Shown piece after piece: positions 26,327 through 34,599 of a stretch of 64,000 nt of DNA; within the stretch, counting starts at the first letter, position 1; each line of letters opens with the position of its first letter. The translations under genes and the position numbers were made by a program. The stretch is from Salinivirgaceae bacterium (GTDB lineage: Bacteria; Bacteroidota; Bacteroidia; Bacteroidales; SZUA-534). The stretch covers positions 1 through 64,000 of the forward strand of contig JAGCNL010000018.1 of NCBI GenBank assembly GCA_017645945.1, in the 5' to 3' direction. The notes under the pieces are model-generated. The model was not told where the DNA came from. It ran no database searches and saw nothing but the letters and a program-made list of their open reading frames with translations.

Positions 26327-27364
26327 TCAATTCACCGTGAGTTGGAAGATGTTTGCCATCACAAACAGCAGAATGTAGGCCGTGAGTCCCGCGATGACGG
26401 GCGTGGCAATCCAACCCAAAACAATGTTTATCAGCACTTTGTACTTGATGCTGCGGCCGCCTTTTAACAGACCGATGCCCACAATCGAGCCAATGACAAC
26501 CTGCGTGCTCGACACAGGCACTTGCGGAATGCGCCCCAAGCCCAGACTGGCAATGGCGTCGGACAGGCCTTTCGACGAGAAGATGAACAGCACCAGGCTC
26601 TGCGCCAGCACCACCACCATGGCCGTCTCGGCCGAGAGCGGCATAAGGTCGTTGCCTACAACTTTCATGGTGCGTTGCGAGTAGGTGAAAATGCCCACCG
26701 AAATGGCCATCGCACCAAGGAAGAACAGTTGCTGGCTGCTCGACAGTGTCAGCGGCCCGATGTTCAGCGCGGGCAGGCTGACAGCGTTCACAAACACTCC
26801 CATCACGTTTACTATATTGTTAGCTCCCAAGCTGTAAGCACCGAAAGCGCCAATCAGCAGAAGCAGAATTTTCAGCACTGTGTGCTTCCAAAGCAGGTGC
26901 AGATGCAGACGCTTAAATGCTTCGTGAACAATCAGATACAGAATAACTGCAAAAACAGCGCCAAGCACCATTCCCACCAACCACGACGATGCAATCTGCC
27001 CCAGCAGCCGCGTATCGGTGGCTCGGTGGGCAAAGAAGTTCCACCCGATGATGGCGCCCACAATGGCCTGCGATGTTGAAACTATCAGGCTCGATTTCAC
27101 CATCATGAAAATGGCGATTGCCGATGCCAGCGCAACGGTGAACGCGCCTGCCAACTGGTCGATGGTGCCAAGACGGCCCAGAGTATCGGCGCCGCCCTCG
27201 CCCTGAAAGGTTGCGCCGATAATTACGAAGATGCTCGCCACGATTGCTGCCGTGCGGAAACGCACCATGCGCGTACCCACTGCCGAGCCGAAGATGTTGG
27301 CCGCATCGTTGGCGCCCAGGCTCCAGCCCAAAAACAATCCGCTCGACAGAAAAAACAGCAGCAT
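26327..27364 (-). CDS. pit: Inorganic phosphate transporter, Pit family
   Basis: 345 aa, about 9-10 membrane helices; shorter than the E. coli proteins (about 500 aa) because the central loop is reduced. Both halves of the inverted repeat carry the family signature: GANDAANIFGSAVGTRMV near the N-terminus and GANNIVNVMGVFVNA in the middle, with PVSSTQVVIGSIVGIG near the end. It is a low-affinity, ion-coupled phosphate (or metal-phosphate) importer in the inner membrane. It follows the DUF47 gene with a 1-base gap, so the two form an operon. Confidence 0.93.
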   Translation of the reverse strand: MLLFFLSSGLFLGWSLGANDAANIFGSAVGTRMVRFRTAAIVASIFVIIGATFQGEGGADTLGRLGTIDQLAGAFTVALASAIAIFMMVKSSLIVSTSQAIVGAIIGWNFFAHRATDTRLLGQIASSWLVGMVLGAVFAVILYLIVHEAFKRLHLHLLWKHTVLKILLLLIGAFGAYSLGANNIVNVMGVFVNAVSLPALNIGPLTLSSSQQLFFLGAMAISVGIFTYSQRTMKVVGNDLMPLSAETAMVVVLAQSLVLFIFSSKGLSDAIASLGLGRIPQVPVSSTQVVIGSIVGIGLLKGGRSIKYKVLINIVLGWIATPVIAGLTAYILLFVMANIFQLTVN

Positions 27365-27365
27365 A

Positions 27366-28016
27366 TCAGAGCATCACTTTGATTATCAACAACGAAAGAA
27401 TGTCAGCCACATCTTCGGCAGCATCGCTCAACTGCTCAACGTGGCGCGTGAAGTAGCGCAATTGCTCCTGTTGTGCAAGGTCGATGCCAGGCGTCTGCTG
27501 GAAGATGACGCGCCGCAGGTCATTGGCCGCGCGGTCGCTCTCACGCTCGTAGAAGTAGATTTTGTTGATGTGCTCCTTTGCCGATTCGGGCGCGGTGAAG
27601 AACACCCTCACAGCCGCAACCGCCTCCGCAGTGGCCTCTGACGACATCTCGTTAAGACTCTTGAAATCGGCTTTGATAAGGTAAGGCAACTGCGGACGCT
27701 CCACGCTGAACTGCTGAAGCACGTATTTGGCTTTGTCAAGAAGGTCGTCGGTCTTGTCGAGAAGGTGCAGCACATCGCTGGCAAATTGCGGCAGCAGCGA
27801 GTGCACCAGAAAATCGTTTTCGATGCCGCGCTGAAGGTTATCAGCCGCCGACTCCTTCTCCTCAACAAGGCGCAAGCGCGTCTCGAAATCGGCTTCGCGT
27901 CCGTCGGTATAGTTGTTCACGGCCTCGCGGAAGAGCAGCAAACCGTTCTCAATCTCGTTGATGAAACTGTCAATCTGGCGAATCACCGAGCCCGCCGTTT
28001 TCAAAATTCCTTCCAT
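27366..28016 (-). CDS. DUF47/PhoU-like Pit accessory protein
   Basis: 216 aa, all-helical, acidic, as in DUF47 proteins (SFINEIENGLLLFREAVNNY; LLDKTDDLLDKAKYVLQQFS; AAEDVADILSLLIIKVML). The family is distantly related to PhoU and is encoded next to Pit transporters, whose activity it is believed to regulate. It is the first gene of the pair, 1 base before pit. The 366 bases upstream contain an inverted repeat (28281-28334), but no clear promoter was recognised. Confidence 0.9.
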   Translation of the reverse strand: MEGILKTAGSVIRQIDSFINEIENGLLLFREAVNNYTDGREADFETRLRLVEEKESAADNLQRGIENDFLVHSLLPQFASDVLHLLDKTDDLLDKAKYVLQQFSVERPQLPYLIKADFKSLNEMSSEATAEAVAAVRVFFTAPESAKEHINKIYFYERESDRAANDLRRVIFQQTPGIDLAQQEQLRYFTRHVEQLSDAAEDVADILSLLIIKVML

Positions 28017-28383
28017 AACTCAATGCTTTGTTCCGATGTCTAAGATATGTAAAATTGGCAAAAACAAAACTCAAACCGCGCACAAACAAAAAAGGAACGG
28101 AAAAATCATTCCCGCCCCTTTCTGCCGACACCCGCTGCCGGATGCCGATGGTTAGTTGTCCGTTTTTCAGATTAGTTGTTTGTTTTCCCGGTCAGTTGTT
28201 TTGTGATGGTTAGTGTTTGTTAATTCAAAAAGTTCTAATGAATGAACCACATCTAATCATACATTTTCGGGTTGAAATCTTGCAAACCACCGCAAACCAA
28301 ACACTTGCAACTCATTTGATTTGCAACGGTTTGCTCGATTTCCTGCATTTTGTGTGACTATAAACAATTGCATAACCCTTTTA
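28017..28383. other. Intergenic region with TTGCAA/GCAAACC repeats
   Basis: No gene is visible. It contains two GCAAACC copies (28282-28288, 28292-28298) and the inverted GGTTTGC (28328-28334), with a TTGCAA palindrome between them. It separates the broken BlaR1 gene end from the DUF47-pit operon and could hold a terminator or operator. Confidence 0.5.
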
Positions 28384-28713
28384 TCAGTTCAGCAAAGCCT
28401 CCTCCACGGTTTTCTCAATATCGTTGGCGGCCATATCGCGTTTCAAAATTGTGCCGTCAGGGCCGAAAAGGATTACTTCGTCCTTACCAAGCCCATAGCT
28501 ATTGTACGATTTGTGAGAAGTGTCGTAATACAATTTGTAGCTGATACCCATATCTTTATATATTTTATCGTAGAAATCTGACGACGAAATATGGGTGCAT
28601 TTGATACCAATCACATCTACCTTGCCTCCTTTATGTTTCTTCCACACTGCCTCGACAGAATCTTTGATTGCACCATCGTCAGTATAACTGAAATAAACGA
28701 GCACGTGCCGACT
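28384..28713 (-). pseudogene. Thioredoxin-like C-terminus of the BlaR1 fusion, out of frame
   Basis: 109 codons that continue the upstream BlaR1 protein after a one-base shift at the AAA codon 28713-28715. Re-reading one A gives a smooth join (SDIVGK to SRHVLVYFSYTDDG). The segment has a thioredoxin-fold pattern (VLVYFSYTDD, VDVIGIKCTHIS, YDTSHKSYNSYGLGKDEVIL, FGPDGTILKRDM) but no CxxC at the expected site, where YTDDGAIKD stands. It lacks its own plausible start near the join. The break may be a real mutation, an assembly error or a recoding site. Restored, the whole protein would be about 953 aa. Confidence 0.7.
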
Positions 28714-31244
28714 TTGCCCACAATGTCCGAAAGGCTCGGGCGGTTGTTGGTGTTGGTCATATTCAGCAAATCCAAATCGACGAACATTTTGCCCGGAGCG
28801 GTGTTGGCGCGGGCTTCTTCGCGGCGCTTCAGCGATTCTTCCCTCTCTTTTGCCCACGCATCGTCGCGTTCCTTCATCTGTTTCACCATCGGGTTCTGCA
28901 GAATTTTCTTTGACAGCACGCTGTAATCGGCTCTCCAGTGAAGCACATATTGCATCACACTGCCCAAATTGTCATTGTGACGTTTCATATATTCTCTCTG
29001 CAGCGATTCAACTTTTTCGAAATCACTGGCGTTTTCGTTAGAAATTTTCGATAATTCCTTTTCAGCTTCGTTCCAATACTTGTAGAAGCCCTTGCCTGTA
29101 AGCTCGTGTTCTGGTCTTTCGATTTTGATAACACCTGTTTCTCTGTCTTCCTCAACACTTCCTGTAGAAGTAAGAGTAAATGCTGCTTTTTCGCCTGGAA
29201 TAAGTGGGAATAATATCGAATAGCTTTTTAATCTTCGCGAATCGGTATATATCGGGAAAACATAAACGATGATTGGTTCTTCGAGATAAGTGCTGAAAGT
29301 GGCCTCGCCGTTGGCATTGAGTTCAACGTCTCCAAGAGGGCTGTTCAACGCCCGACGCTCATCAGTTTGTGTCTGCACAATTTCGAAGCCTACAACCTCT
29401 TTGGTGAGAGCGGTTTTGAAGGTTATGCTGAAATTAGGTTCATGGTTGACGTTCAAATCTTCTCTGATATTCTCCACAATCACGTTAATATCTTTACCAT
29501 TCACCTCATACGATTGACTTTGACCATTTTCATTAATAAATGACGCTCTTCGAGTGACTTTCTGCACAATATCGAATTGCGTTACTCCTTTCGGCAGCGG
29601 CTCAAAGGCGTAGCGGGCACCGCAGATATAGTCAATGTAACGGTTGCCGCTGGTTTCGTTGTGCAACATTTTGTAAAGATTGCCCGCAGTGTCGCGCAGA
29701 CAGACGTCAGAATTCAAATCAGCACGCTCCCAATGTGTCATCGAAAGGGTTACAACGGTCTTTTTCTCACCGAAATCAACCTTCTCAACCTTATGATTGT
29801 CCCAACTACCGAATTTCACGTTCTCCCACGTCTTGTACAAACCGCTGGGCTGAGCCACATTATCGTTCAGATGGTGGTTCTTGCAGTAAGCGTTCGCCAA
29901 GCGGCGAATTGTTGTCAAGTAACCGTTATAAAGGCTTTCCGATGAGTAATATCCATTGTGAACTGTCAGCTCGAAGGTGGTGCCAGGCGCTGCCAAAGTC
30001 TCTATCCAAGCCGAGCAAATCTCGCCTCCTGGGAATATGCAGCGGATGCGGCACAATGTCAGGTCGTTGAGTTCAACCTCGTAATGGAATTTCTTGTTCT
30101 CCACTGGCACGCACGCCACCGGAGTTTCAATAATCTCGAAATTTTCATCGCCAAAATAAATCAGGTAGCACGAGTCGGTGATGCCCGGGTCAACCGAGCC
30201 CTCAATCACAAACTTTCCGTTGCCGAGCGTTTGAGCTGCAACGGCTACGTCGGCTACCTGCACTGATGTTTCTTCTGCAACCTGCACTGGTTCAGGTTTC
30301 TTCTCGGTGAAAGTGAATGCGCAGAACATTGCAACAATCCACACCAGCGTGCCGATTTTTGCCACGCGGCCAAGTGTGCCTGCAGTTGTTTTTTTCATCT
30401 CAATAAAGCGGCGGCGGATAAACGAGTGGTTGAAACCGTTCACCACTGGGCTCGACACGTTCATTACCATCTCCAAAAGTGTTGTCTGATAAGCGCTTAC
30501 ATCAATATTCGATGTAACAACATCGTGGTCGGCCTGAAACTCGTGAACATTGCGCAACTCCGAGCGGCAGAGCCACACAAACGGGTTGAACCAGAACAAC
30601 CGCGTCATAAATTCGCTGAACCATACGTCGGCATAATGGCGATGGAAAATGTGCGCCTTTTCGTGGCGGATAATCATGCTCTTTCCCGGCTCATTAAGGC
30701 TCGTCGGCAGGAAGATGGTTTTGGCAAACGAAAACGGTGTGTCAACCTTCGACGAGTGAATCAGGCTGTAGCCTTCAGCCGTGGTCTCAACCTCCATTTT
30801 CGATTTGATAACCAGTACTCTGCAGATGTAGTAAACTGCAATCAGCAACAGCAGCAGCGATATTGCCGGAATGACCCATTGCAAAGTTGCATACCAGTCG
30901 ATTACAATGGTGTGCTCTGCTTTTGCCGGCTCGCCAACTTCAGCTGACGGGGCAGTCGCCGATGGTGCGGCAACCGGTGCCGGTGCTGCCGTCGGAACTG
31001 TGACTGCTAGCGCCGATGGCTCGCTCTCAAATGTGGTGGCCGCCGGCTCAAAGCGTTCAATGGCTATTTCGGTTCCTGTAGGATAAACCTCGAAAGTCAA
31101 AACCGCCATTATCAGACTCACAACCGGTAGCAAAAGCAAATAAACGCGGCTGACGGTGTAGCTGGCTTTGCCTCGCAGCACTATCCGATAGAAAGCGAAC
31201 AGCAATGCTGCCGAAGCAATGAATTTCAATAAAATGGTAATCAT
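28617..31244 (-). CDS. BlaR1/MecR1-type M56 peptidase with C-terminal extension, frameshifted
   Basis: 875 codons in this frame; the last 31 after the shift point are junk sequence. N-terminal membrane helices (about 5-25, 35-50, 130-150) surround an M56 metallopeptidase with zinc motif HEKAH (in MIIRHEKAHIFHRHYADVWF) and the downstream Glu in NVHEFQADHDVV. A fourth helix (about 300-315) is followed by a long periplasmic part with a DUF4369-like domain (KFVIEGSVDPGITDSCYLIY). A thioredoxin-like end lies in the other frame at 28384-28713. In the BlaR1 system the sensor is activated by an outside signal and its peptidase inactivates the BlaI repressor. The BlaI homologue is two genes upstream. 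The sensor domain is not a penicillin-binding domain, so the signal is something else. Confidence 0.85.
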   Translation of the reverse strand: MITILLKFIASAALLFAFYRIVLRGKASYTVSRVYLLLLPVVSLIMAVLTFEVYPTGTEIAIERFEPAATTFESEPSALAVTVPTAAPAPVAAPSATAPSAEVGEPAKAEHTIVIDWYATLQWVIPAISLLLLLIAVYYICRVLVIKSKMEVETTAEGYSLIHSSKVDTPFSFAKTIFLPTSLNEPGKSMIIRHEKAHIFHRHYADVWFSEFMTRLFWFNPFVWLCRSELRNVHEFQADHDVVTSNIDVSAYQTTLLEMVMNVSSPVVNGFNHSFIRRRFIEMKKTTAGTLGRVAKIGTLVWIVAMFCAFTFTEKKPEPVQVAEETSVQVADVAVAAQTLGNGKFVIEGSVDPGITDSCYLIYFGDENFEIIETPVACVPVENKKFHYEVELNDLTLCRIRCIFPGGEICSAWIETLAAPGTTFELTVHNGYYSSESLYNGYLTTIRRLANAYCKNHHLNDNVAQPSGLYKTWENVKFGSWDNHKVEKVDFGEKKTVVTLSMTHWERADLNSDVCLRDTAGNLYKMLHNETSGNRYIDYICGARYAFEPLPKGVTQFDIVQKVTRRASFINENGQSQSYEVNGKDINVIVENIREDLNVNHEPNFSITFKTALTKEVVGFEIVQTQTDERRALNSPLGDVELNANGEATFSTYLEEPIIVYVFPIYTDSRRLKSYSILFPLIPGEKAAFTLTSTGSVEEDRETGVIKIERPEHELTGKGFYKYWNEAEKELSKISNENASDFEKVESLQREYMKRHNDNLGSVMQYVLHWRADYSVLSKKILQNPMVKQMKERDDAWAKEREESLKRREEARANTAPGKMFVDLDLLNMTNTNNRPSLSDIVGKVGTCSFISVILTMVQSKILSRQCGRNIKEAR

Positions 31245-31310
31245 AGTTGTTTAGCAGTTTAGTAGTTAATTAGTGATTGTTTGCAACATAAATGGTTAGT
31301 TATTCTATTT

Positions 31311-31733
31311 CTACCTTTTGGCAAAATCCTTTTTAGGAACCAGATAAACTTTGGTTATACGTGTGACACCATCTTTCGGACTCCCATCTTTATTCTCCAC
31401 AATCTCAAACACTTCGTACACATTGTTTCTTAAAACTTCTGTATCCTGACGCAATTTTACTACCGAAACATCATCGATTGGCAATGATAATTGTTTGGCG
31501 TGCAAACGCCTGATTTTCATTACTGCAGCCTCTTCTGCTTCCATGTAACTTGCACTTTTTTCCTTTATTACTTTATACGTGAAAGAATCTCCTTTCAAAT
31601 TCGAAAGATTTGGAAATAGCGGTTGCACAGTTTGTGCATTGGCAGGCGCCGAGCACGACAATGTAAACACCACCAGAAGAATCGAGGCCAAACCAGCCGT
31701 CAGCTTTCTTGAAATTGATGAAAAGGGTTTCAT
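31311..31733 (-). CDS. Exported protein of unknown function in the BlaI/BlaR1 locus
   Basis: 140 aa from the ATG at 31733. An ATG at 31787 would overlap the blaI end and add a non-signal stretch. A signal sequence (KLTAGLASILLVVFTLSCSA) ends in a possible lipobox (TLSC) or at APANAQ. The mature part is charged with a conserved-looking KIRRLHAKQLSLPIDDVSVV stretch and no recognised domain. It starts 17 bases after blaI and ends about 66 bases before the BlaR1 start, so all three are probably one operon. It might be the effector or a signal modulator, but nothing in the sequence shows this. Confidence 0.7.
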   Translation of the reverse strand: MKPFSSISRKLTAGLASILLVVFTLSCSAPANAQTVQPLFPNLSNLKGDSFTYKVIKEKSASYMEAEEAAVMKIRRLHAKQLSLPIDDVSVVKLRQDTEVLRNNVYEVFEIVENKDGSPKDGVTRITKVYLVPKKDFAKR

Positions 31734-31749
31734 TGTGGTGATTCTAAAG

Positions 31750-32145
31750 TTAAGAATTGGCGTTTTCCGACTCGCCGTCATTACCATCCATTTCCTTCAA
31801 AATATCCTCAAGCTCCTCACGGCTGATTTTCTCACTTTTGGCGAAGAACGAGAAGAACGAGCGCATTGAGCCGCCAAAAACATTGTCGCAGGCGTCGTTC
31901 ATAAATCCGCCAATATACTCTTCACGGCTCAAGACAGGCTTGTAAACATAGGCCTTCCCCACTCTGTCAAAATCAACAATTCCCTTCTTTGTCAGAATCT
32001 GCATAACGGTGAGAGTTGTGGTATAAGCAGGTTTCGGATTTTCCAGCAGGTCCTGCATCTGTTGTACGGTGGCATTACCTTTGTCCCACAAAATGTTCAT
32101 CAAGTGGAGTTCTGCTTTCGTAAGCTGTTTGTTGTCCTTTTTCAT
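31750..32145 (-). CDS. BlaI/MecI/CopY-family transcriptional repressor
   Basis: 131 aa. The winged helix-turn-helix covers about 5-80 (LTKAELHLMNILWDKGNATV, YTTTLTVMQILTKKGIVDF, RVGKAYVYKPVLSREEYIGG), followed by a dimerisation helix region and an acidic tail. BlaI proteins repress their own operon and are cleaved or released by a BlaR1 peptidase; one is encoded downstream. First gene of the operon, with a promoter at 32175-32205 placed 30 bases ahead. Confidence 0.95.
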   Translation of the reverse strand: MKKDNKQLTKAELHLMNILWDKGNATVQQMQDLLENPKPAYTTTLTVMQILTKKGIVDFDRVGKAYVYKPVLSREEYIGGFMNDACDNVFGGSMRSFFSFFAKSEKISREELEDILKEMDGNDGESENANS

Positions 32146-32174
32146 ATCAGTAGATTTTTAAATTTGTAGTACGA

Positions 32175-32205
32175 CAAAATTAGTGGTTGTTTTTAGATAT
32201 GCAAG
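32175..32205 (-). promoter_or_regulatory. Promoter of the BlaI-BlaR1 operon
   Basis: -33 element CTTG (32202-32205), a 19-base spacer and -7 box TAATTTTG (32175-32182) on the minus strand. The BlaI operator probably overlaps it. Confidence 0.6.
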
Positions 32206-32335
32206 CCGTTGGCAAATATTTTTTACGATTTTTTTAGTTTTATTATCCGATAATGAAAAAGAAGTGGTGCTGGGAGCAATATTCTCATCTTAATTCTCGC
32301 ATCACTATTTCACAAGTTTCCAAATAGATAACAAC

Positions 32336-32363
32336 AAAAAAGCGGAAGTTTTCACTCCCGCTT
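32336..32363 (-). terminator. Terminator after the NTF2-like membrane protein gene
   Basis: A ten-pair stem (AAGCGGGAGT with ACTTCCGCTT, one G-T) with a GAAA tetraloop is followed by a T run. It starts 26 bases past the stop at 32389. Confidence 0.88.
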
Positions 32364-32388
32364 ATGGTTCATCTGGCTTGCTATTACC

Positions 32389-33024
32389 TTATTTCTTTCG
32401 GCCTACTATACACTTTATGATGCAGATAAACGTCAGCAGCGCTACTAGTAGAATCAGCGTTCCGTATGCCGCGGTGCGAGCAAAGATGATATAATTGGTG
32501 TTCCAACCATATATGAACTGCATTTTCGAGAATTTCCACTGGCCATTCCCATCCTGCATCATCGTGCCTGTAACTTGCAGCGGAAAGTTCATCTTGTTAA
32601 AATCAAGAGTGATATTTCCGGGGAAAACCACATAGACAATGCTGTCGGTGATTTGGTCGGCATAAAGGCGGTCGATATCGTATTTTACACTGCCCCAATA
32701 TGTCCAATCGCCGTATAACAGCCCTTGCGCCCCGTCTTTTCCCTTGAGTATTTCGTTGGGATTGGTGCCCAAAATAAAAATCGATGCGGTATCGATTGTT
32801 TGGGCTATGCACTCACCGATTTTCGACGCATCGCGCAACGTGTAACCTTCTTGAAATACTTTCAGTGTTTTTTCTATCGCTTGTCTGTTTGGTTCCGAGA
32901 TATTACTGTCGGGATAGTTGAATGCTCCTGGTGTGGAATTGATCTCAAGCATAAGAAAGATGTAAATCCCCGTAAACAGCAGAGCCAACGACGTGACAAT
33001 AGTAACTATTAACTTCATATTCAT
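32389..33024 (-). CDS. Membrane protein with SnoaL/NTF2-like extracytoplasmic domain
   Basis: 211 aa; an ATG two codons later is an alternative start. An N-terminal helix (LIVTIVTSLALLFTGIYIFL) and a C-terminal helix (TAAYGTLILLVALLTFICII) flank a soluble domain. That domain has the NTF2-like pattern: a helical start (KTLKVFQEGYTLRDASKIGE), SIFILGTNPNEILKGKDGAQ, and a final strand with NGQWKFSKMQFIYG. Such domains bind small ligands or serve as adaptors; no catalytic residues can be assigned. A single gene with its own terminator, upstream of and divergent from the next small membrane protein gene. Confidence 0.65.
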   Translation of the reverse strand: MNMKLIVTIVTSLALLFTGIYIFLMLEINSTPGAFNYPDSNISEPNRQAIEKTLKVFQEGYTLRDASKIGECIAQTIDTASIFILGTNPNEILKGKDGAQGLLYGDWTYWGSVKYDIDRLYADQITDSIVYVVFPGNITLDFNKMNFPLQVTGTMMQDGNGQWKFSKMQFIYGWNTNYIIFARTAAYGTLILLVALLTFICIIKCIVGRKK

Positions 33025-33070
33025 TAAGTGTTTAATGATGAGTCAAATTTAGAAAAAATTGTTTTTAAAC

Positions 33071-33118
33071 TCGCACAGACGACACTGTCCCGATTGCTAT
33101 CGGGAACGCAGATTTTTC
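33071..33118 (+). repeat. Dispersed ~48-bp repeat, copy 1
   Basis: Starts TCGCACAGACGACACTG, holds a hairpin CCCGAT/ATCGGG and ends ACGCAGATTTTTC. A second copy in the same orientation lies at 36098-36145, so the two bracket the accessory genes between them. Confidence 0.7.
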
Positions 33119-33181
33119 CCACGCAATCCCCCCATAAAAAACATTGTTATTTTTGTTCGTGGTTTTACAGTTTAGTCAGAT

Positions 33182-33691
33182 ATGAAGAATTTAGGTGTAA
33201 TAATACTTATCGCTTTGTTTAGTCTTTCTTCTTTTAAAATGGGATACGCATCTTGGCATCACCTTTTGCGCCCTGCAAGTAAGGTTATTACCAACGTTAA
33301 AGAAGATAAACAGCCTGCATCTTATACTAAAAAGTACGAAGCCGAAGTGTTCTCCCAAACAGAACTGCCTGATTCAAGCGAGTTTAAATGCTATTATGTT
33401 AAAATACGGCTGCCAAAAGATACCATCAACTACCTTCCATTTATTAAAGTTTTTTTACCGGGTATGATTGACATTGAAAACATTCCGTATGCAAAGGTAA
33501 AAGCCGATTTCTTCCTGCACAACGACACTGTAAACAAGTATGATTCAGCTGTTTGGGTTTACACAAATAATTCCCCTAATGTAGATCGCAGCGTTGCGAT
33601 AATGGATTATTTAGGTTTTGGAATAGTTTGGTTGTTATTGTTTTTATGTCTTATTGGTTTTATTGTTGGTAATTTTCACAAAACCAAGTAA
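33182..33691 (+). CDS. Small membrane protein of unknown function
   Basis: 169 aa. An N-terminal helix (LGVIILIALFSLSSFKMG) may be a signal anchor. A soluble middle with alternating beta-type sequence (PDSSEFKCYYVKIRLPKD; IPYAKVKADFFLHNDTVNKY) is followed by a C-terminal helix (FGIVWLLLFLCLIGFIVGNF). I recognise no family. A -7 box TATTTTTG (33148-33155) precedes the start by 26 bases. The coding composition is AT-rich compared with the core genes. It lies just inside copy 1 of a dispersed repeat. Confidence 0.65.
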   Translation: MKNLGVIILIALFSLSSFKMGYASWHHLLRPASKVITNVKEDKQPASYTKKYEAEVFSQTELPDSSEFKCYYVKIRLPKDTINYLPFIKVFLPGMIDIENIPYAKVKADFFLHNDTVNKYDSAVWVYTNNSPNVDRSVAIMDYLGFGIVWLLLFLCLIGFIVGNFHKTK

Positions 33692-33863
33692 TATCAATAC
33701 CTAATCCATAGTGTATTAATCTGCTGAAATACTCAACACTTAACCAAATTTTAAAGCATCAGGATTGGAAGCTGATATTGAATACCAACTAGTTAACTTC
33801 ATATCATTATGTATTTCTTTACGCAAGACAGAAACCTTGCTTATAGTCAGTGTATGGTAAAAA

Positions 33864-34160
33864 TCACTCTAAGAACTTTTTTAACACATTCAATTGATAA
33901 GCTAAATTGTCAATGCTTTTGTTCGTATGGTCGTTTACCGATCTGTCATATTGCCATAGACCATATTCTTTGCCGTCTATTGTGATATTGATATTTAGTC
34001 CAATTTCTCCTGAAATTTCGATTCTGACATCTTCTTTTTTATAGGAAATTGAAAAAAAAGGGCCATAGGGCATCGTGTTGCACTTTTCAATCATATTAAA
34101 TCCCGTTAGATGTGTTGCAAAGAAATTCTCAATTTGCTGCAAATATGTGTCGTTTACCAT
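33864..34160 (-). CDS. Small protein, candidate immunity protein
   Basis: 98 aa, no signal peptide or membrane helix, so cytoplasmic. The sequence mixes helices at both ends (YLQQIENFFATHLTGF; DNLAYQLNVLKKFLE) around beta strands (RIEISGEIGLNINITIDGKE). I recognise no named family. The gene starts 10 bases after a broken reading frame that looks like the C-terminal end of a polymorphic toxin. That tight arrangement and the small size are typical of an immunity gene that outlived its toxin. AT-rich relative to the surroundings, consistent with transfer. The assignment is inference from context. Confidence 0.55.
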   Translation of the reverse strand: MVNDTYLQQIENFFATHLTGFNMIEKCNTMPYGPFFSISYKKEDVRIEISGEIGLNINITIDGKEYGLWQYDRSVNDHTNKSIDNLAYQLNVLKKFLE

Positions 34161-34170
34161 ATGGCTTTCA

Positions 34171-34489
34171 TTAATTTTCTTTTATTTGAATAAAATCTTT
34201 TACTCCTAAATCAATTAAATATTCTATCTCCCAACTGAAATATGATGTAGACTTAGGAGAAAATGGATCGTGAGAAAAATAGAAATCTTTTCTTTGAGAA
34301 AATTGTTCATCAATAAATTGTTTATTTAATTGGTTCGACGTTGTCAAAGAAACTTATGAAAGTATCCCAATCATTATTATGTATTACTTTATCTGAGCCG
34401 ACTAACACGGCCTCTGTAGTTCCGCCTGAAGTTTTACCACCTGGAATCCATTCGGAATTTGTTCCGAAAGTATGTGTTTGCGTTGCCAT
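34171..34489 (-). pseudogene. Remnant of a polymorphic-toxin-like C-terminus, frameshifted
   Basis: A 55-codon frame from an ATG at 34489 (MATQTHTFGTNSEWIPGGKT, then SGGTTEAVLVGSDKVIHNND) stops at 34322. The reading continues in another frame from about 34355 (NQLNKQFIDEQFSQRKDFYF, then SHDPFSPKSTSYFSWEIEYL, IDLGVKDFIQIKEN) to the stop at 34171. Both pieces read like well-formed protein, and the second resembles the tails of contact-dependent or Rhs-type toxin domains (a ..FYFSHDP..EIEYLIDLG pattern). No signal, repeat region or pre-toxin domain is present upstream. A candidate immunity gene begins 10 bases on. Family assignment is tentative. Confidence 0.5.
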
Positions 34490-34599
34490 ACACCAAAATT
34501 AAAACTTTTTGCAGTTATATGACGCGGTGGCGGCGGGAATGGTTGCGGGTCTATGCGGACGTACGCAGTGCATTCCTACAATTTTTGCGAATAAGAATG

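Noticed and set aside
28681..28720. Programmed -1 frameshift in the BlaR1/thioredoxin fusion
   Set aside because: Considered but not adopted as the annotation: the site GTG GGC AAA GTC has only a single AAA and no X-XXY-YYZ heptamer or evident stimulatory pseudoknot. A mutation or assembly error is simpler.
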